Counted from the first letter of the stretch, positions 46,134-55,715 are shown. The stretch: 64,000 bases of DNA from Aquimarina acroporae (GCF_023195925.1 NZ_JALPRE010000001.1:850850-914849), one strand, 5' to 3'. Notes: a model not told the origin generated them from the sequence alone. Made by a program: numbers and translations.

Positions 46134-47144
46134 TTAATTAATTACAATTTTACCTGCTTCTTTTTTATATTTTAAATCTGTAGTTTCCTTAATCACCTCA
46201 AGTACTTTTTCAATACTATCCTTAAGATCTAAATGACCAGAGAATGTCTCTCCTTTAAGTTCTGTATTTTCTATTGTAATATTAACATTATAGTATCTTG
46301 ATAACTTCTTGACGATATCATTAAGACGCTGTTTCTTAAAAATGAACTTCCCATCTCTCCAGGACATGTATTTCGTAACATCAACCTTATTACTTTTGAT
46401 AATTTTGCTACTACTATTATATACTGCCAAAGTACCAGGTGTAATTTTTAAAGTAGATTTCCCAAAAATAGAATTTGAAGGATATTTAATCTCCACACTT
46501 CCTCTTTCCAGAGCTGTACTTGTAAAAGAATCATCTTCATAAGAACTTACATTAAATACTGTTCCTAACACCTTAATATTATAATCATTGGTGATCACAA
46601 AAAACGGTTTTTCTTTATCATGACGAACATCAAAGATTGCTTCGCCCACTAAATGCACCTCCCGTTTATCTTCATTAAATACTACTGGGTATGTAAGTTT
46701 AGATCCAGAGTTAAGCCATACCTTGGTTCCTTCTGAAAGTGTAATTTTTGTACGTTTCCCATAAGGTACAATAATAGTATTAAAATTATCCTTAGAAGAC
46801 TGGTCAACTTTTGTAGCGTTATTGATATCTACTTTGTTTCCAGAACTTGAATACTCAATACTAGATACCTTTTCCTTAATTTTAATTTCTTCATTTTCAT
46901 TAAGCACCAACTTTACATCTCCTTCTTTACTAATATCAATTTGATTTACTTCTACATAATTTTTAATTTTAGAAGAGTTATCATAATTATTATAATAAAA
47001 CATTGACGTAAAAAACACTGATACTACAGCTGCTGCGGCACCCAAAAAATAATAGAGCCGTTTCTTCTTCCTCATTTTTTCATATTCATGAATAGAGGTA
47101 TGTATTCTTGATTTTAAATTTTCTTTTTCTTCTTTTGTTAACAT
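46134..47144 (-). CDS. FecR-family anti-sigma factor
   Basis: 336 residues. A cytoplasmic helical N-terminus (about 1-28), one membrane helix (about 29-48), a FecR periplasmic domain (about 125-225, PYGKRTKITLSEGTKVWLN and VGEAIFDVRHD) and a C-terminal DUF4974 domain (about 265-336, FKKQRLNDIVKKLSRYYNV) that docks on the STN domain of SusC. Holds the ECF sigma factor until SusC signals substrate. 159 bases after the sigma gene. Confidence 0.93.
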   Translation of the reverse strand: MLTKEEKENLKSRIHTSIHEYEKMRKKKRLYYFLGAAAAVVSVFFTSMFYYNNYDNSSKIKNYVEVNQIDISKEGDVKLVLNENEEIKIKEKVSSIEYSSSGNKVDINNATKVDQSSKDNFNTIIVPYGKRTKITLSEGTKVWLNSGSKLTYPVVFNEDKREVHLVGEAIFDVRHDKEKPFFVITNDYNIKVLGTVFNVSSYEDDSFTSTALERGSVEIKYPSNSIFGKSTLKITPGTLAVYNSSSKIIKSNKVDVTKYMSWRDGKFIFKKQRLNDIVKKLSRYYNVNITIENTELKGETFSGHLDLKDSIEKVLEVIKETTDLKYKKEAGKIVIN

Positions 47145-47303
47145 CGTAAGGATATTAAGGACATTAATTATTTTCTTTTCCGTGCAATAAACAAGACTTA
47201 ATCAACTGAATTCCAAACAAAAACAAACCAATCTTGTTCATTATATAAAAGGAAAGTACTAAAAAAACATAGACAAAAAATTGCGATTTTATGAAAAAAG
47301 ATT

Positions 47304-47858
47304 TTAAACTTCTATTTCGCTTCGAAGTTTTTTTACTGCGCGGTAGATAAGGGTTCTTACAGATTCGATGGAAATACCCAAAATTGCAGCAATTTCCTCG
47401 TAGGATTTTTTTTCATCAAACTTTAACGACAACCCTCTTCGTTGCTTATTTGAAAGTGATGTTAACGCATTAGACAGCTTTGCACTTATTTCTCTGGAGC
47501 TTTCTATCTGAATAATAGATTCCTCTACCGAACTGTGTGTAGATCTTATTTCATTTTTCTTTTCTTCAGTAGAGAAGAATTTTAACTTTGATTTAAACTT
47601 CCTATTAATTTTTCTTTTAAGAGATTTAAACAAATAAAACTTTACGTTATCTACATCAGAAAGTTTTTTGCGGTATTTATAAATATCCAAAAACAGATCA
47701 TGTATACAATCCATAACATAATCTTTATCGGTCGTATATTGTATTCCAAATGAATAAAGAGGGTCTATATACTTATCATAAAGTTGATTAAAAGCATCTA
47801 AATCCCCAAGCTTTATCTTAGCCCATAGTATAGCATCTACATTTTTAACGGATTGCAT
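47304..47858 (-). CDS. ECF RNA polymerase sigma factor (SusC/FecR-linked)
   Basis: 184 residues with sigma region 2 (about 25-90, FNQLYDKYIDPLYSFGIQY) and region 4 (about 125-180, LTSLSNKQRRGLSLKFDEKK with helix-turn-helix YEEIAAILGISIESVRTLIYRAVKKL quoted in parts). Belongs to the Bacteroidota ECF group that pairs with FecR and a TonB receptor. Probably directs susCD transcription, possibly also GH3. The GH3 gene upstream ends 105 bases before its start. Confidence 0.93.
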   Translation of the reverse strand: MQSVKNVDAILWAKIKLGDLDAFNQLYDKYIDPLYSFGIQYTTDKDYVMDCIHDLFLDIYKYRKKLSDVDNVKFYLFKSLKRKINRKFKSKLKFFSTEEKKNEIRSTHSSVEESIIQIESSREISAKLSNALTSLSNKQRRGLSLKFDEKKSYEEIAAILGISIESVRTLIYRAVKKLRSEIEV

Positions 47859-47963
47859 TTAAATATTTTGTGTATTCATAAATTCCTAAAAAAAACACCC
47901 TAGAAAAAAGGTTCTTGTATAAATTTAACAGTATTGTGTTTATAAATATAATTAAAAACGACT

Positions 47964-50240
47964 TTACAATTCTTTTTCAAGGACAATTTTTTTAACCAAT
48001 TCCCCAATCATTATTTCAAATTCCCCACTCTCTGCAATCCATTCATTGTTTTCATTCACAAATTTTAGATCTTCCTCTTGAATCGTAAATGAAATTGTTT
48101 TCACTTCACCCGGTTTAAGTTCAATTTTCTTAAATCTTTTTAATGATTTATACTCTGGAGTAATACTTGCAAAAAGATCTCTCACATATAATTGTACCAC
48201 CTCTTTACCCGTTATTTCGCCTGTATTTTGCACATCAATACTAACGTTAACCTCGTCTCCTCTATCTATAAAAACCTTATCTACACTTAAATTTTTATAT
48301 TCAAAAGTAGTATAGGATAATCCATACCCAAACTCGTATTGAGGACTGTAACTTCTTTGATAATCAGCATCATCATTCTGCTCTTCATCACCTAAGCTTT
48401 CTGTATATTTTCTATTATACTTTTGTAAAGAATTATCATATCTGGGGTAATTGTATGGTAATTTTCCACTTGGATTTACATCTCCGTAAACAATATCGAC
48501 CAAAGCTCTTGCCCCTTCGTTTCCAGGTAAATAACACTGTACAACAGCATTCATGTTTTTTTCAAAACCACTAATAATTCTTGGTCTACCTTCATTTAAA
48601 ATTAGGACTATAGGCTTATTAAGTTCACTCAAAGCCTTTGCTAGCTTAATTTGTGGTTTGGTTAAAATCAAACTATTAATATCTCCTGGGGTTTCTGTAT
48701 AGTTATGTTCACCTAAACACAATAGAATATAATCTACATTGCGAGCTTGGGAGACAGCATTGGCAATGTCAATTTCCTCAAAAATTGAAACCCCAGGTGA
48801 ATACAAAACATTTTGTTTTCCAACTTTTGCTTCAAAAGCTTCCAAAATAGTAAGTTTATCTTTTGCATACTCATCACTCTTCTCTCCTTGCCAGGTATAA
48901 GACCATCCTCCGTTAAGATACTTCATACTATTTGCCGTAGGTCCGGTAACCAAGACCTTCTTTTCTTTAGATAGTGGCAAAATATTATCTGTATTCTTTA
49001 ATAATGTTATCGATTCTGATGCTGCTATATAAGATAAAGCTACTGAAGAAGATGAACCAAAATCCGGGTAATCCTCAGGATTGGTTACTGGTGTTCTGAA
49101 AAGATCTAACTCAAATTTTACTCGTAATATTCTGCTTACTGCATCATCTATTCTAGACATAGGAACCTCTCCATCACTCACCAAAGAAAATAATTCTTCG
49201 AAAAACGTGTAATTATCGGGCACCATACTCATATCTATCCCCGCCAAAACAGATTTCTTAACTGCTTCTCTCATTGTCGAAGCTACCTTATGGCGAGTAT
49301 GCAGATAAATAATATCCTGCCAATCGGTAACAACAATACCTTTAAAGTTTAATTCATCTTTTAAGATATCGGTTATCAATTTTTTACTAGCATGTACAGG
49401 AGTTCCGTTAACTTCGCCTGAACTTATCATCACACTCTTTGCTCCGGCCTCTATACTCTTTTGATAAATGGGCAGATCGTATTGTCTCAATACTCTCTCC
49501 GGAATAATACTTGGAGTACGATCTTTACCTGTAGTTGTGCTCCCATATCCTATGTAGTGCTTAATACAAGCTGCCACTCGATCAGACTTACCTATATCTT
49601 CTCCCTGAAAACCGTTTACCATTGCCACTCCCATTTGAGATGACAAATAAGTATCTTCTCCAAAAGACTCCCATAATCTTGACCATGCAGGATGTCTCGG
49701 CAGGTCAAGATCGGGAGAAAAAACCCAGGGGATTGAGGATGCCCTCGTTTCATAGGCAGAAACTGCGGTACATTTTTCGACTAATTCTGGGTCCCAGGTA
49801 GCCGCCATTCCTATTTGTTGCGGAAACAATACAGCTCCATCAGTATAACTAGAGCCATGAATTGCATCTATACCATAAATAATCGGAATTTTCTTATCGG
49901 TAGCATTGGTTTCCTGAAGTATCTCGTTTAAAACTTCATTCCACCTTTTAGGAGTTGGCGCACCTGGATTAGGTACATTTAAGATTGAACCTATTTTGTA
50001 TTTATGAATTGCTTCTTTAAGTTTTTCTTTATCAAATTCACCTGGCGAACCTTCTTTTTCTAAAGCTGTTACGGTTATTTGAGTCATTTGACCTATTTTT
50101 TCTTCTAAGGTCATTTTTGACAATAATTCAGCTACTTTTTCATCTATAGGATCGGAAGCTTTTGATTCTTTCTCTTTAAAGGAACAAGAAGAAAAAAATA
50201 ACACCCCTAACAACATAACAAGCAATGTATTGGTTCTCAT
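47964..50240 (-). CDS. Glycoside hydrolase family 3 lipoprotein (beta-glucosidase-like)
   Basis: 758 residues. Lipobox at LFFSSCSFK; GH3 N-terminal TIM barrel (about 35-375) with nucleophile D306 in IVVTDWQDI, and the KHYIGYGSTTTG block; alpha/beta sandwich (about 400-610, GLGYSY-type insertion GYGLSYTTFEY follows); C-terminal fibronectin-III-like domain (about 660-755). Family members remove beta-linked glucose or other sugars from oligosaccharide ends; specificity is not readable. Anchored in the periplasm or at the surface and next to an ECF/FecR/SusCD set, so it supplies the catalytic step of the locus. No endo-acting enzyme is present, which suggests short oligosaccharides or beta-glucan pieces as substrate (inference). 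Confidence 0.93.
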   Translation of the reverse strand: MRTNTLLVMLLGVLFFSSCSFKEKESKASDPIDEKVAELLSKMTLEEKIGQMTQITVTALEKEGSPGEFDKEKLKEAIHKYKIGSILNVPNPGAPTPKRWNEVLNEILQETNATDKKIPIIYGIDAIHGSSYTDGAVLFPQQIGMAATWDPELVEKCTAVSAYETRASSIPWVFSPDLDLPRHPAWSRLWESFGEDTYLSSQMGVAMVNGFQGEDIGKSDRVAACIKHYIGYGSTTTGKDRTPSIIPERVLRQYDLPIYQKSIEAGAKSVMISSGEVNGTPVHASKKLITDILKDELNFKGIVVTDWQDIIYLHTRHKVASTMREAVKKSVLAGIDMSMVPDNYTFFEELFSLVSDGEVPMSRIDDAVSRILRVKFELDLFRTPVTNPEDYPDFGSSSSVALSYIAASESITLLKNTDNILPLSKEKKVLVTGPTANSMKYLNGGWSYTWQGEKSDEYAKDKLTILEAFEAKVGKQNVLYSPGVSIFEEIDIANAVSQARNVDYILLCLGEHNYTETPGDINSLILTKPQIKLAKALSELNKPIVLILNEGRPRIISGFEKNMNAVVQCYLPGNEGARALVDIVYGDVNPSGKLPYNYPRYDNSLQKYNRKYTESLGDEEQNDDADYQRSYSPQYEFGYGLSYTTFEYKNLSVDKVFIDRGDEVNVSIDVQNTGEITGKEVVQLYVRDLFASITPEYKSLKRFKKIELKPGEVKTISFTIQEEDLKFVNENNEWIAESGEFEIMIGELVKKIVLEKEL

Positions 50241-50363
50241 ATCAATATAAAATTATTTTCCAGATACTTTAAAGAAAGAGAATCAACTTTGCGAAACATA
50301 GACAAAAACATTGCATATTTTTTTAACTCCTAAAAAAAACAGCTAACATTTTGACAAAATCAC

Positions 50364-50396
50364 AAAAAAACCGGATCATAGCATTATGACCCGGTT
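50364..50396 (-). terminator. Rho-independent terminator of carB
   Basis: Minus strand: 12-base stem AACCGGGTCATA / TATGATCCGGTT with one mismatch (wobble), 4-base loop, then a seven-base U-run. It is 26 bases past the carB stop. Confidence 0.9.
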
Positions 50397-50421
50397 CGTA
50401 TTATGAGTTTAGAAGTACTTC

Positions 50422-53274
50422 TTACTTACTCAAGTACATTTTTCTTCTTGCATATAAATCATAGAACTGATCATCTTTAAGATCATCTATAAACAAAATA
50501 CTCTCACCAGTACTCTTCATTTCTGGTCCTAATTTTTTATTCACATTAGGGAATTTATTGAAAGAGAATACAGGTTGTTTGATTGCATATCCTTCTAAAT
50601 GAGGATTAAAGTCGAAATCTGTAACCTTCTTCTCCCCTAGCATCACTTTGGTTGCATAATTCACATAAGGTTCTCCATAAGCTTTAGCTATAAAAGGTAC
50701 AGTTCTAGACGCTCTAGGATTTGCTTCAATGATATATACCATATCATCTTTTATTGCAAACTGTATATTGATTAAACCTACAGTATTTAAAGCCAATGCA
50801 ATTTTGCGAGTATGATCTTTGATCTGCTGCATTACAAACTCTCCAAGATTGAAAGGAGGTAATGTTGCGTTTGAATCTCCAGAGTGAATTCCGCAAGGTT
50901 CGATATGCTCCATTATTCCAATAATGTATACATTCTCTCCATCACAAATTGCATCTGCTTCAGCCTCTATAGCTCCATCAAGATAATGATCTAGCAATAA
51001 TTTGTTATTTGGTATTTTACGCAGTAAATCAACAACATGCTCTTCTAGCTCCTGCTTATTGATCACGATTTTCATTCCCTGTCCTCCAAGTACATAAGAT
51101 GGCCTAACAAGTATCGGGAAATCTAAACGATCTGCAACTTCAAGAGCTTCATCTGCAGTTTCAGCAGTATCAAACTCCGGATAAGGAATCCCATTTTCCT
51201 TTAGAAGTTTAGAAAAACTACCTCTATCTTCTGCAAGATCTAACGATTGGAAACTGGTTCCTATAATTTTGATTCCATATCGGTCTAACTTCTCAGCTAA
51301 CTTAAGAGCTGTTTGCCCTCCAAGCTGTACAATCACCCCTTCAGGTTTTTCATGCTGAATAATATCATAAATATGCTCCCAGAAAACAGGTTCAAAATAT
51401 AATTTGTCTGCAGTATCGAAGTCTGTTGAAACTGTTTCAGGATTACAGTTAATCATAATTGTTTCATAACCACATTCTGCAGATGCCAATACACCATGTA
51501 CACAGCAATAATCAAACTCGATTCCTTGACCAATTCTATTTGGACCGGAACCTAATACTACAATTTTCTTTTTATCGGTTACCTCACTTTCATTTGCAAC
51601 AGACACCGTACCGTCGGCTGTTTCTATTTCGGCTTCGAATGTAGAATAGAAATACGGAGTTTCTGCTTTAAATTCAGCAGCACAGGTATCTACCAGCTTA
51701 TATACTCTTTTTATTCCCAACTCTTCTCTTTTCTTATACACTTCACTTTCGTAGCAACCAACCATGTGTGCGATTTGTCTATCAGCAAATCCTTTTTGTT
51801 TAGCTTCCAAGATTAATTCTTTGGTAAGTGATTGTATAGAATATGTAGAAATTTCTTTCTCTAAATTATGAAGTTCTTCGTATTGCTTTAAGAACCACAT
51901 ATCAATTTTAGTAATCTCATGAATTCTACTTAATGGAATTCCCATTTGTATAGCATCATAAATTACGAAGACACGATCCCAACTAGCATAAGTTAATTTC
52001 TCGATGATTTGGTCGTAATCTTTATGCCCTTTTCCATCTGCTCCCAGACCATTTCTTTTAATTTCAAGAGATTGTGTCGCCTTGTGTAGTGCTTCTTGAA
52101 AAGATCTTCCGATTGCCATAACCTCTCCTACAGCTTTCATTTGGAGGCCTAAAGTTCTATCTGACCCCTCGAACTTATCAAAGTTCCAACGTGGAATTTT
52201 AACAATAACATAGTCTAAGGTTGGCTCGAATAACGCAGAGGTAGATTTTGTAATTTGGTTATCTAATTCATCTAAGTTATATCCTATTGCAAGCTTTGCA
52301 GCTACTTTCGCAATCGGATACCCCGTAGCTTTAGATGCCAGAGCAGACGAACGAGATACACGCGGATTAATTTCTATCGCAATAATATCCTCTTTATCAT
52401 CTGGACTTACTGCGAACTGTACGTTACATCCCCCAGCAAACTCCCCAATACTGCGCATCATGTGAATCGCCATATCTCTCATTCTCTGGAATGTCTTGTC
52501 ACTCAATGTCATTGCAGGAGCAACCGTAATCGAATCTCCTGTATGAATCCCCATCGGATCCATATTTTCGATGGTACAAATAATAACTACATTATCATTA
52601 TTATCCCTAAGCAATTCTAATTCATATTCTTTCCAACCGATTAAGGCCTTATCGATCATTACCTCATGAATTGGAGAAACCTCTAAACCTCTGGTTAACA
52701 GCTTATCAAAATCTTCTTCTTTATATACAAAGGAAGCACCGGCTCCACCTAAGGTATAGGATGCTCTAATTACCAAAGGAAAACCAAATTCCTGAGCGAT
52801 CTCTTTTCCTTTTAAATAAGAATTAGCAGTTGCTTGTGGCGCCATAGGAATACCTATCTTAAGCATCAACTCTCTAAACTGCTCTCTATCTTCAGTAATA
52901 TTAATCGCATCAATATCAACACCGATAATTTCAACATTAAAATCTTCCCAGATACCTTTTTCATCTGCCTCAATACAAAGGTTTAACGCCGTTTGCCCTC
53001 CCATAGTTGGAAGTACTGCATCTATTTGTGGGTGTTCTTTTAAGATCTCAATAATAGATTTTGTATTCAAAGGTTTAAGATATACATGATCTGCCATCGA
53101 AGGATCGGTCATTATAGTAGCAGGGTTAGAATTGATCAAAATAGTTTCAATTCCATCTTCTCTTAGCGAACGTAATGCTTGTGATCCTGAATAATCAAAT
53201 TCGCAAGCTTGTCCTATAATAATAGGTCCAGATCCAATAATCAATATACTCTTAAGGTCTTCTCTTTTTGGCAT
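50422..53274 (-). CDS. carB: Carbamoyl-phosphate synthase large subunit, short form
   Basis: 950 residues against about 1070 in E. coli. Two ATP-grasp halves: PTMGGQTALNLCIEADEKG and RASYTLGGAGASF in the first, GSGPNRIGQGIEFDYCCVH, VQLGGQTALKLAEKL and RPSYVLGGQGMKIV in the second. The C-terminal MGS-like allosteric domain is missing: the chain stops at YDLYARRKMYLSK. This shortened form is common in Flavobacteriia. Makes carbamoyl phosphate for pyrimidine and arginine synthesis from glutamine, bicarbonate and ATP with the small subunit CarA, which is not in the window. It has its own terminator and rpmH sits upstream. Confidence 0.95.
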   Translation of the reverse strand: MPKREDLKSILIIGSGPIIIGQACEFDYSGSQALRSLREDGIETILINSNPATIMTDPSMADHVYLKPLNTKSIIEILKEHPQIDAVLPTMGGQTALNLCIEADEKGIWEDFNVEIIGVDIDAINITEDREQFRELMLKIGIPMAPQATANSYLKGKEIAQEFGFPLVIRASYTLGGAGASFVYKEEDFDKLLTRGLEVSPIHEVMIDKALIGWKEYELELLRDNNDNVVIICTIENMDPMGIHTGDSITVAPAMTLSDKTFQRMRDMAIHMMRSIGEFAGGCNVQFAVSPDDKEDIIAIEINPRVSRSSALASKATGYPIAKVAAKLAIGYNLDELDNQITKSTSALFEPTLDYVIVKIPRWNFDKFEGSDRTLGLQMKAVGEVMAIGRSFQEALHKATQSLEIKRNGLGADGKGHKDYDQIIEKLTYASWDRVFVIYDAIQMGIPLSRIHEITKIDMWFLKQYEELHNLEKEISTYSIQSLTKELILEAKQKGFADRQIAHMVGCYESEVYKKREELGIKRVYKLVDTCAAEFKAETPYFYSTFEAEIETADGTVSVANESEVTDKKKIVVLGSGPNRIGQGIEFDYCCVHGVLASAECGYETIMINCNPETVSTDFDTADKLYFEPVFWEHIYDIIQHEKPEGVIVQLGGQTALKLAEKLDRYGIKIIGTSFQSLDLAEDRGSFSKLLKENGIPYPEFDTAETADEALEVADRLDFPILVRPSYVLGGQGMKIVINKQELEEHVVDLLRKIPNNKLLLDHYLDGAIEAEADAICDGENVYIIGIMEHIEPCGIHSGDSNATLPPFNLGEFVMQQIKDHTRKIALALNTVGLINIQFAIKDDMVYIIEANPRASRTVPFIAKAYGEPYVNYATKVMLGEKKVTDFDFNPHLEGYAIKQPVFSFNKFPNVNKKLGPEMKSTGESILFIDDLKDDQFYDLYARRKMYLSK

Positions 53275-53322
53275 GTAATTAAAATTGTGTGTTGTATAAA
53301 TATTTCTTTTTCTACCAGATAT

Positions 53323-53352
53323 AAAAAAAGGCGTTACCCGTAAAGTAACACC
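53323..53352 (-). terminator. Rho-independent terminator of rpmH
   Basis: Minus strand: stem GGTGTTAC / GTAACGCC (8 bases, one G-U), loop of seven, then a seven-base U-run, 28 bases past the rpmH stop. It separates rpmH from carB. Confidence 0.85.
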
Positions 53353-53379
53353 TTTAATATTTTAAATCGCACATTATCA

Positions 53380-53538
53380 TTAGTGCTTGTGTCTTAATTC
53401 TGAAGATACAGATAACTTCTTTCTTCCTTTAGCTCTTCTTCTAGCTAATACCTTTCTACCATTTACAGAAGCCATACGCTCTCTGAAACCGTGTTTATTT
53501 TTTCTCTTTCTCTTCGATGGTTGAAACGTTCTTTTCAT
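53380..53538 (-). CDS. rpmH: 50S ribosomal protein L34
   Basis: 52 residues: ATG at 53538, TAA at 53380-53382. The [20 protein letters not shown] opening followed by [20 protein letters not shown] is the universal L34 pattern; the slightly longer C-terminus ([12 protein letters not shown]) is typical of Bacteroidota. Upstream lies a good promoter (TTG, 19 bases, TATATTTG) and downstream an intrinsic terminator, so it is monocistronic. No rnpA or dnaA neighbour, unlike the classical rpmH locus. Confidence 0.97.
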   Translation of the reverse strand: MKRTFQPSKRKRKNKHGFRERMASVNGRKVLARRRAKGRKKLSVSSELRHKH

Positions 53539-53611
53539 TGTTATCTATCTTTATAAATCCTCTTGAAATATCTTATTTATGTTTTTTGAGTCCTCATCTC
53601 AAAACTGCGGG

Positions 53612-53641
53612 CAAATATACGAAGAGTTTTTACTTTCACAA
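53612..53641 (-). promoter_or_regulatory. rpmH promoter
   Basis: Minus strand: -33 TTG at 53641-53639, spacer of 19, -7 TATATTTG at 53619-53612. Full fit to the Bacteroidota consensus; transcript start near 53605, leader about 67 bases. Confidence 0.75.
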
Positions 53642-53675
53642 ACGGAAATATCAAAATATTTTTATTTGTTTTTAT

Positions 53676-53683
53676 TACCTTTG
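53676..53683 (+). promoter_or_regulatory. -7 box (TACCTTTG) for the TPR membrane protein gene
   Basis: Exact TAnnTTTG on the plus strand, 28 bases before the ATG at 53711. Divergent from the rpmH promoter; the two promoters share about 70 bases. Confidence 0.6.
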
Positions 53684-53710
53684 CCGCGACTTAAAAAATT
53701 AAACAATTCA

Positions 53711-54226
53711 ATGTACAATAAAAATATAAAATTAGTTTTAGCGGCAGCCGTTTTAGGAGTGGCTGTATGGCAAATTATAGAAGGATATATAGGTAATGGG
53801 ATCATGTTCATTTTGCTATCTTTAATCTTTGTATTTTTATACTTTAAAAACGAATTAATTCTTCTCGCATTCTTAAGACTAAGAAAACAGGATTTTGAGG
53901 GAGCAAAAAAATGGTTAAGTAAAATCAAAAATCCAGAAAGCGCACTAACTATTAAACAGCAAGGTTACTACAACTATCTTTTTGGTATCATGCTATCACA
54001 AACCAATATCACCCAAGCTGAGAAATATCTTAAAAAAGCTGTAAAATTAGGTTTATCGATGAATCAGGATTTAGCTGTTGCTAAATTAAACTTAGCCGGA
54101 ATAGCGATGACCAAAAGAAGAAAACGTGAAGCTCAAACCTTACTCACCGAAGCTAAGAAATTAGACAAACATGGTATGCTAAAAGATCAAATTACCATGA
54201 TGAAACAGCAAATGAAGAAAATTTAG
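53711..54226 (+). CDS. Membrane protein with TPR repeats
   Basis: 171 residues from the ATG at 53711; the longer open frame from 53579 overlaps the promoter. Two membrane helices (about 7-24 and 28-50) are followed by cytoplasmic TPR-like helices (KQQGYYNYLFGIMLSQTN, AEKYLKKAVKLGLSMNQDLA, AKLNLAGIAMTKRRKREAQT). Widespread in Flavobacteriaceae next to rpmH or similar; the partner is unknown. Confidence 0.78.
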   Translation: MYNKNIKLVLAAAVLGVAVWQIIEGYIGNGIMFILLSLIFVFLYFKNELILLAFLRLRKQDFEGAKKWLSKIKNPESALTIKQQGYYNYLFGIMLSQTNITQAEKYLKKAVKLGLSMNQDLAVAKLNLAGIAMTKRRKREAQTLLTEAKKLDKHGMLKDQITMMKQQMKKI

Positions 54227-54235
54227 GCACACTAA

Positions 54236-54268
54236 TTGATCCTATTCTTACGTTATCTTATAAGTTTG
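54236..54268 (+). promoter_or_regulatory. Promoter of the TlpA-like gene
   Basis: -33 TTG at 54236-54238, spacer of 22, -7 TAAGTTTG at 54261-54268. Leader to the ATG at 54374 would be about 100 bases. Confidence 0.55.
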
Positions 54269-54373
54269 GATTTTTGTACTGTGGTTCCATGTTGGTTATG
54301 GAAACAAGTTTTTATCACAAAAAAGGTTTTTTTAAAGACTTTATAGTACATTAGCTATTGTAATTATGTTGTA

Positions 54374-55219
54374 ATGAGAAAATTATTAGTTCTAGGAATA
54401 CTCTTCACTTTTTTCGGCAGCACTTTTGCTCAAGAAGAAGTTCGAATACCTTTTTCGACTGCAATTTCTGCCCATATTGTAAAGTATAATCTAAAAATGG
54501 ATGAAGCCTACAGACGCAGTGATCTGGAAAGGGCCAAATTTTTATTTGATTCATTGGTAAGCAATCACCTGAACGGCACCTATATGGATAACTTTACAGT
54601 AAATACCTTAAAAGAAGATCCTATTACGTTTGAAGAATATGAAAAACCATTGTTTCTAATCACCTATGCAGCATGGTGTGTCCCTGGTATTGGTGAAATC
54701 CCTGCTCTTAATGATCTGGCAGATAGATTTCATGACCAAATAGATTTTCTTGTCCTTTTCTGGGACACAAAAGAAAACCTAAAAGATAAAAGTGATGAGT
54801 ACAGTAAAAATATTAAATTGGTTTACGTTGATGAAAAAACAAATCAAGATTCCTATATCGTAAACAAATTAAAACATGCATTAGGATTCCCTATGATGTA
54901 TTTCTTAGATGACGAAAAAAAGGTACTAAACATTCAAAAAATTGAAACCCATCACTCTAGTGAAACTTTAAGCAATTCTTATAACATTCATTTTAATTCT
55001 TTGTCGAAAGGAGTTTCATTAATTATTGCCGACTTAGACAGAAAGGGATTACTTGCTGAGGATACAGATACTGAAGCTCTTAAAGAGAAAGAAGCCGATG
55101 ATGAAGTTGGTGAAGATGGTCGTACTGCTGAAGAAAGAAGAATCGACGAAGAATATGAAAAATACAAGCGGGAAAAAGACTCTCTTAAGAAGGCTAAAAA
55201 AAATAACAGGAGATTTTAG
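54374..55219 (+). CDS. Secreted TlpA-like thioredoxin-fold protein with degenerate active site
   Basis: 281 residues. A signal peptide ends near STFAQ, then a helical region (about 25-85) and a thioredoxin-like domain (about 90-215) whose active site reads WCVPGIGEIP. Typical TlpA proteins have WCGPC, so the first cysteine remains and the second is a glycine. The cis-proline loop (GFPMMYFLDD) is kept. The last 50 residues form an acidic-then-basic coiled tail (EERRIDEEYEKYKREKD). With one cysteine it cannot do dithiol exchange; a binding, monothiol or chaperone role is more likely. Confidence 0.78.
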   Translation: MRKLLVLGILFTFFGSTFAQEEVRIPFSTAISAHIVKYNLKMDEAYRRSDLERAKFLFDSLVSNHLNGTYMDNFTVNTLKEDPITFEEYEKPLFLITYAAWCVPGIGEIPALNDLADRFHDQIDFLVLFWDTKENLKDKSDEYSKNIKLVYVDEKTNQDSYIVNKLKHALGFPMMYFLDDEKKVLNIQKIETHHSSETLSNSYNIHFNSLSKGVSLIIADLDRKGLLAEDTDTEALKEKEADDEVGEDGRTAEERRIDEEYEKYKREKDSLKKAKKNNRRF

Positions 55220-55247
55220 ATTTCCTTAGCATAAAAACATAAATAAA

Positions 55248-55276
55248 AGTCAGAACAGTAGTTCTGGCTTTTTTTA
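55248..55276. terminator. Bidirectional terminator
   Basis: Stem AGTCAGAAC / GTTCTGGCT (9 bases, one G-T), 4-base loop, T-run of seven on the plus strand and T-rich stretch on the minus strand. It serves the TlpA-like gene and the convergent TauE/SafE gene, whose stop it overlaps. Confidence 0.82.
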
Positions 55277-55642
55277 TTTACCTAATATCATTTTTAGAGC
55301 AACTAAAAGTAATACTCCACCAAATATTTTCTTTATTAAATTTTGATTGATCGATATTGCCAACTTACTTCCCAAATATCCTCCTATTATAAAGGTCACC
55401 GCGATAATTGCGGCATATTTCCAATTTACATATCCTTCACGGTAATAATTAAAAGCTGCCAATAAAGTAACTGGTACTGCCAGTACTGCTAAACTTGTTC
55501 CCTGCGCCTCATGTTGAGAAAAGTTTAACCACAGAATCATAAGAGGGATCATTACTACACTACCTCCTACACCTAAGGTTCCACTAAAAAAACCAGCTAA
55601 AAGCCCAATAAGAACTAAAGAAACAAGCACACTTATATTCAT
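55274..55642 (-). CDS. TauE/SafE-family membrane permease, half-length
   Basis: 122 residues with four transmembrane helices; the GLLAGFFSGTLGVGGSVVMIP motif and GGYLGSKLAI are the hallmark of TauE/SafE sulfite/anion exporters. Standard members have about 250 residues in two repeats; this one has a single repeat and presumably dimerises. Half-length forms are frequent in Flavobacteriia, so no truncation is needed to explain it. Confidence 0.85.
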   Translation of the reverse strand: MNISVLVSLVLIGLLAGFFSGTLGVGGSVVMIPLMILWLNFSQHEAQGTSLAVLAVPVTLLAAFNYYREGYVNWKYAAIIAVTFIIGGYLGSKLAISINQNLIKKIFGGVLLLVALKMILGK

Positions 55643-55715
55643 AATAATATATATAAGCAGCTAACTTACTTAAAAAACTTGAAATAACTTCTTTGATTCT
55701 ACAGTAAAGAAAGTA

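Noticed and set aside
50422..53274. C-terminal truncation of CarB
   Set aside because: The roughly 950-residue form without the MGS domain is usual in Flavobacteriia and is followed by a proper terminator.
55274..55642. Truncation of the TauE/SafE gene
   Set aside because: Half-length single-repeat members are common in Flavobacteriia and the frame has normal start and stop, so no broken gene is needed.
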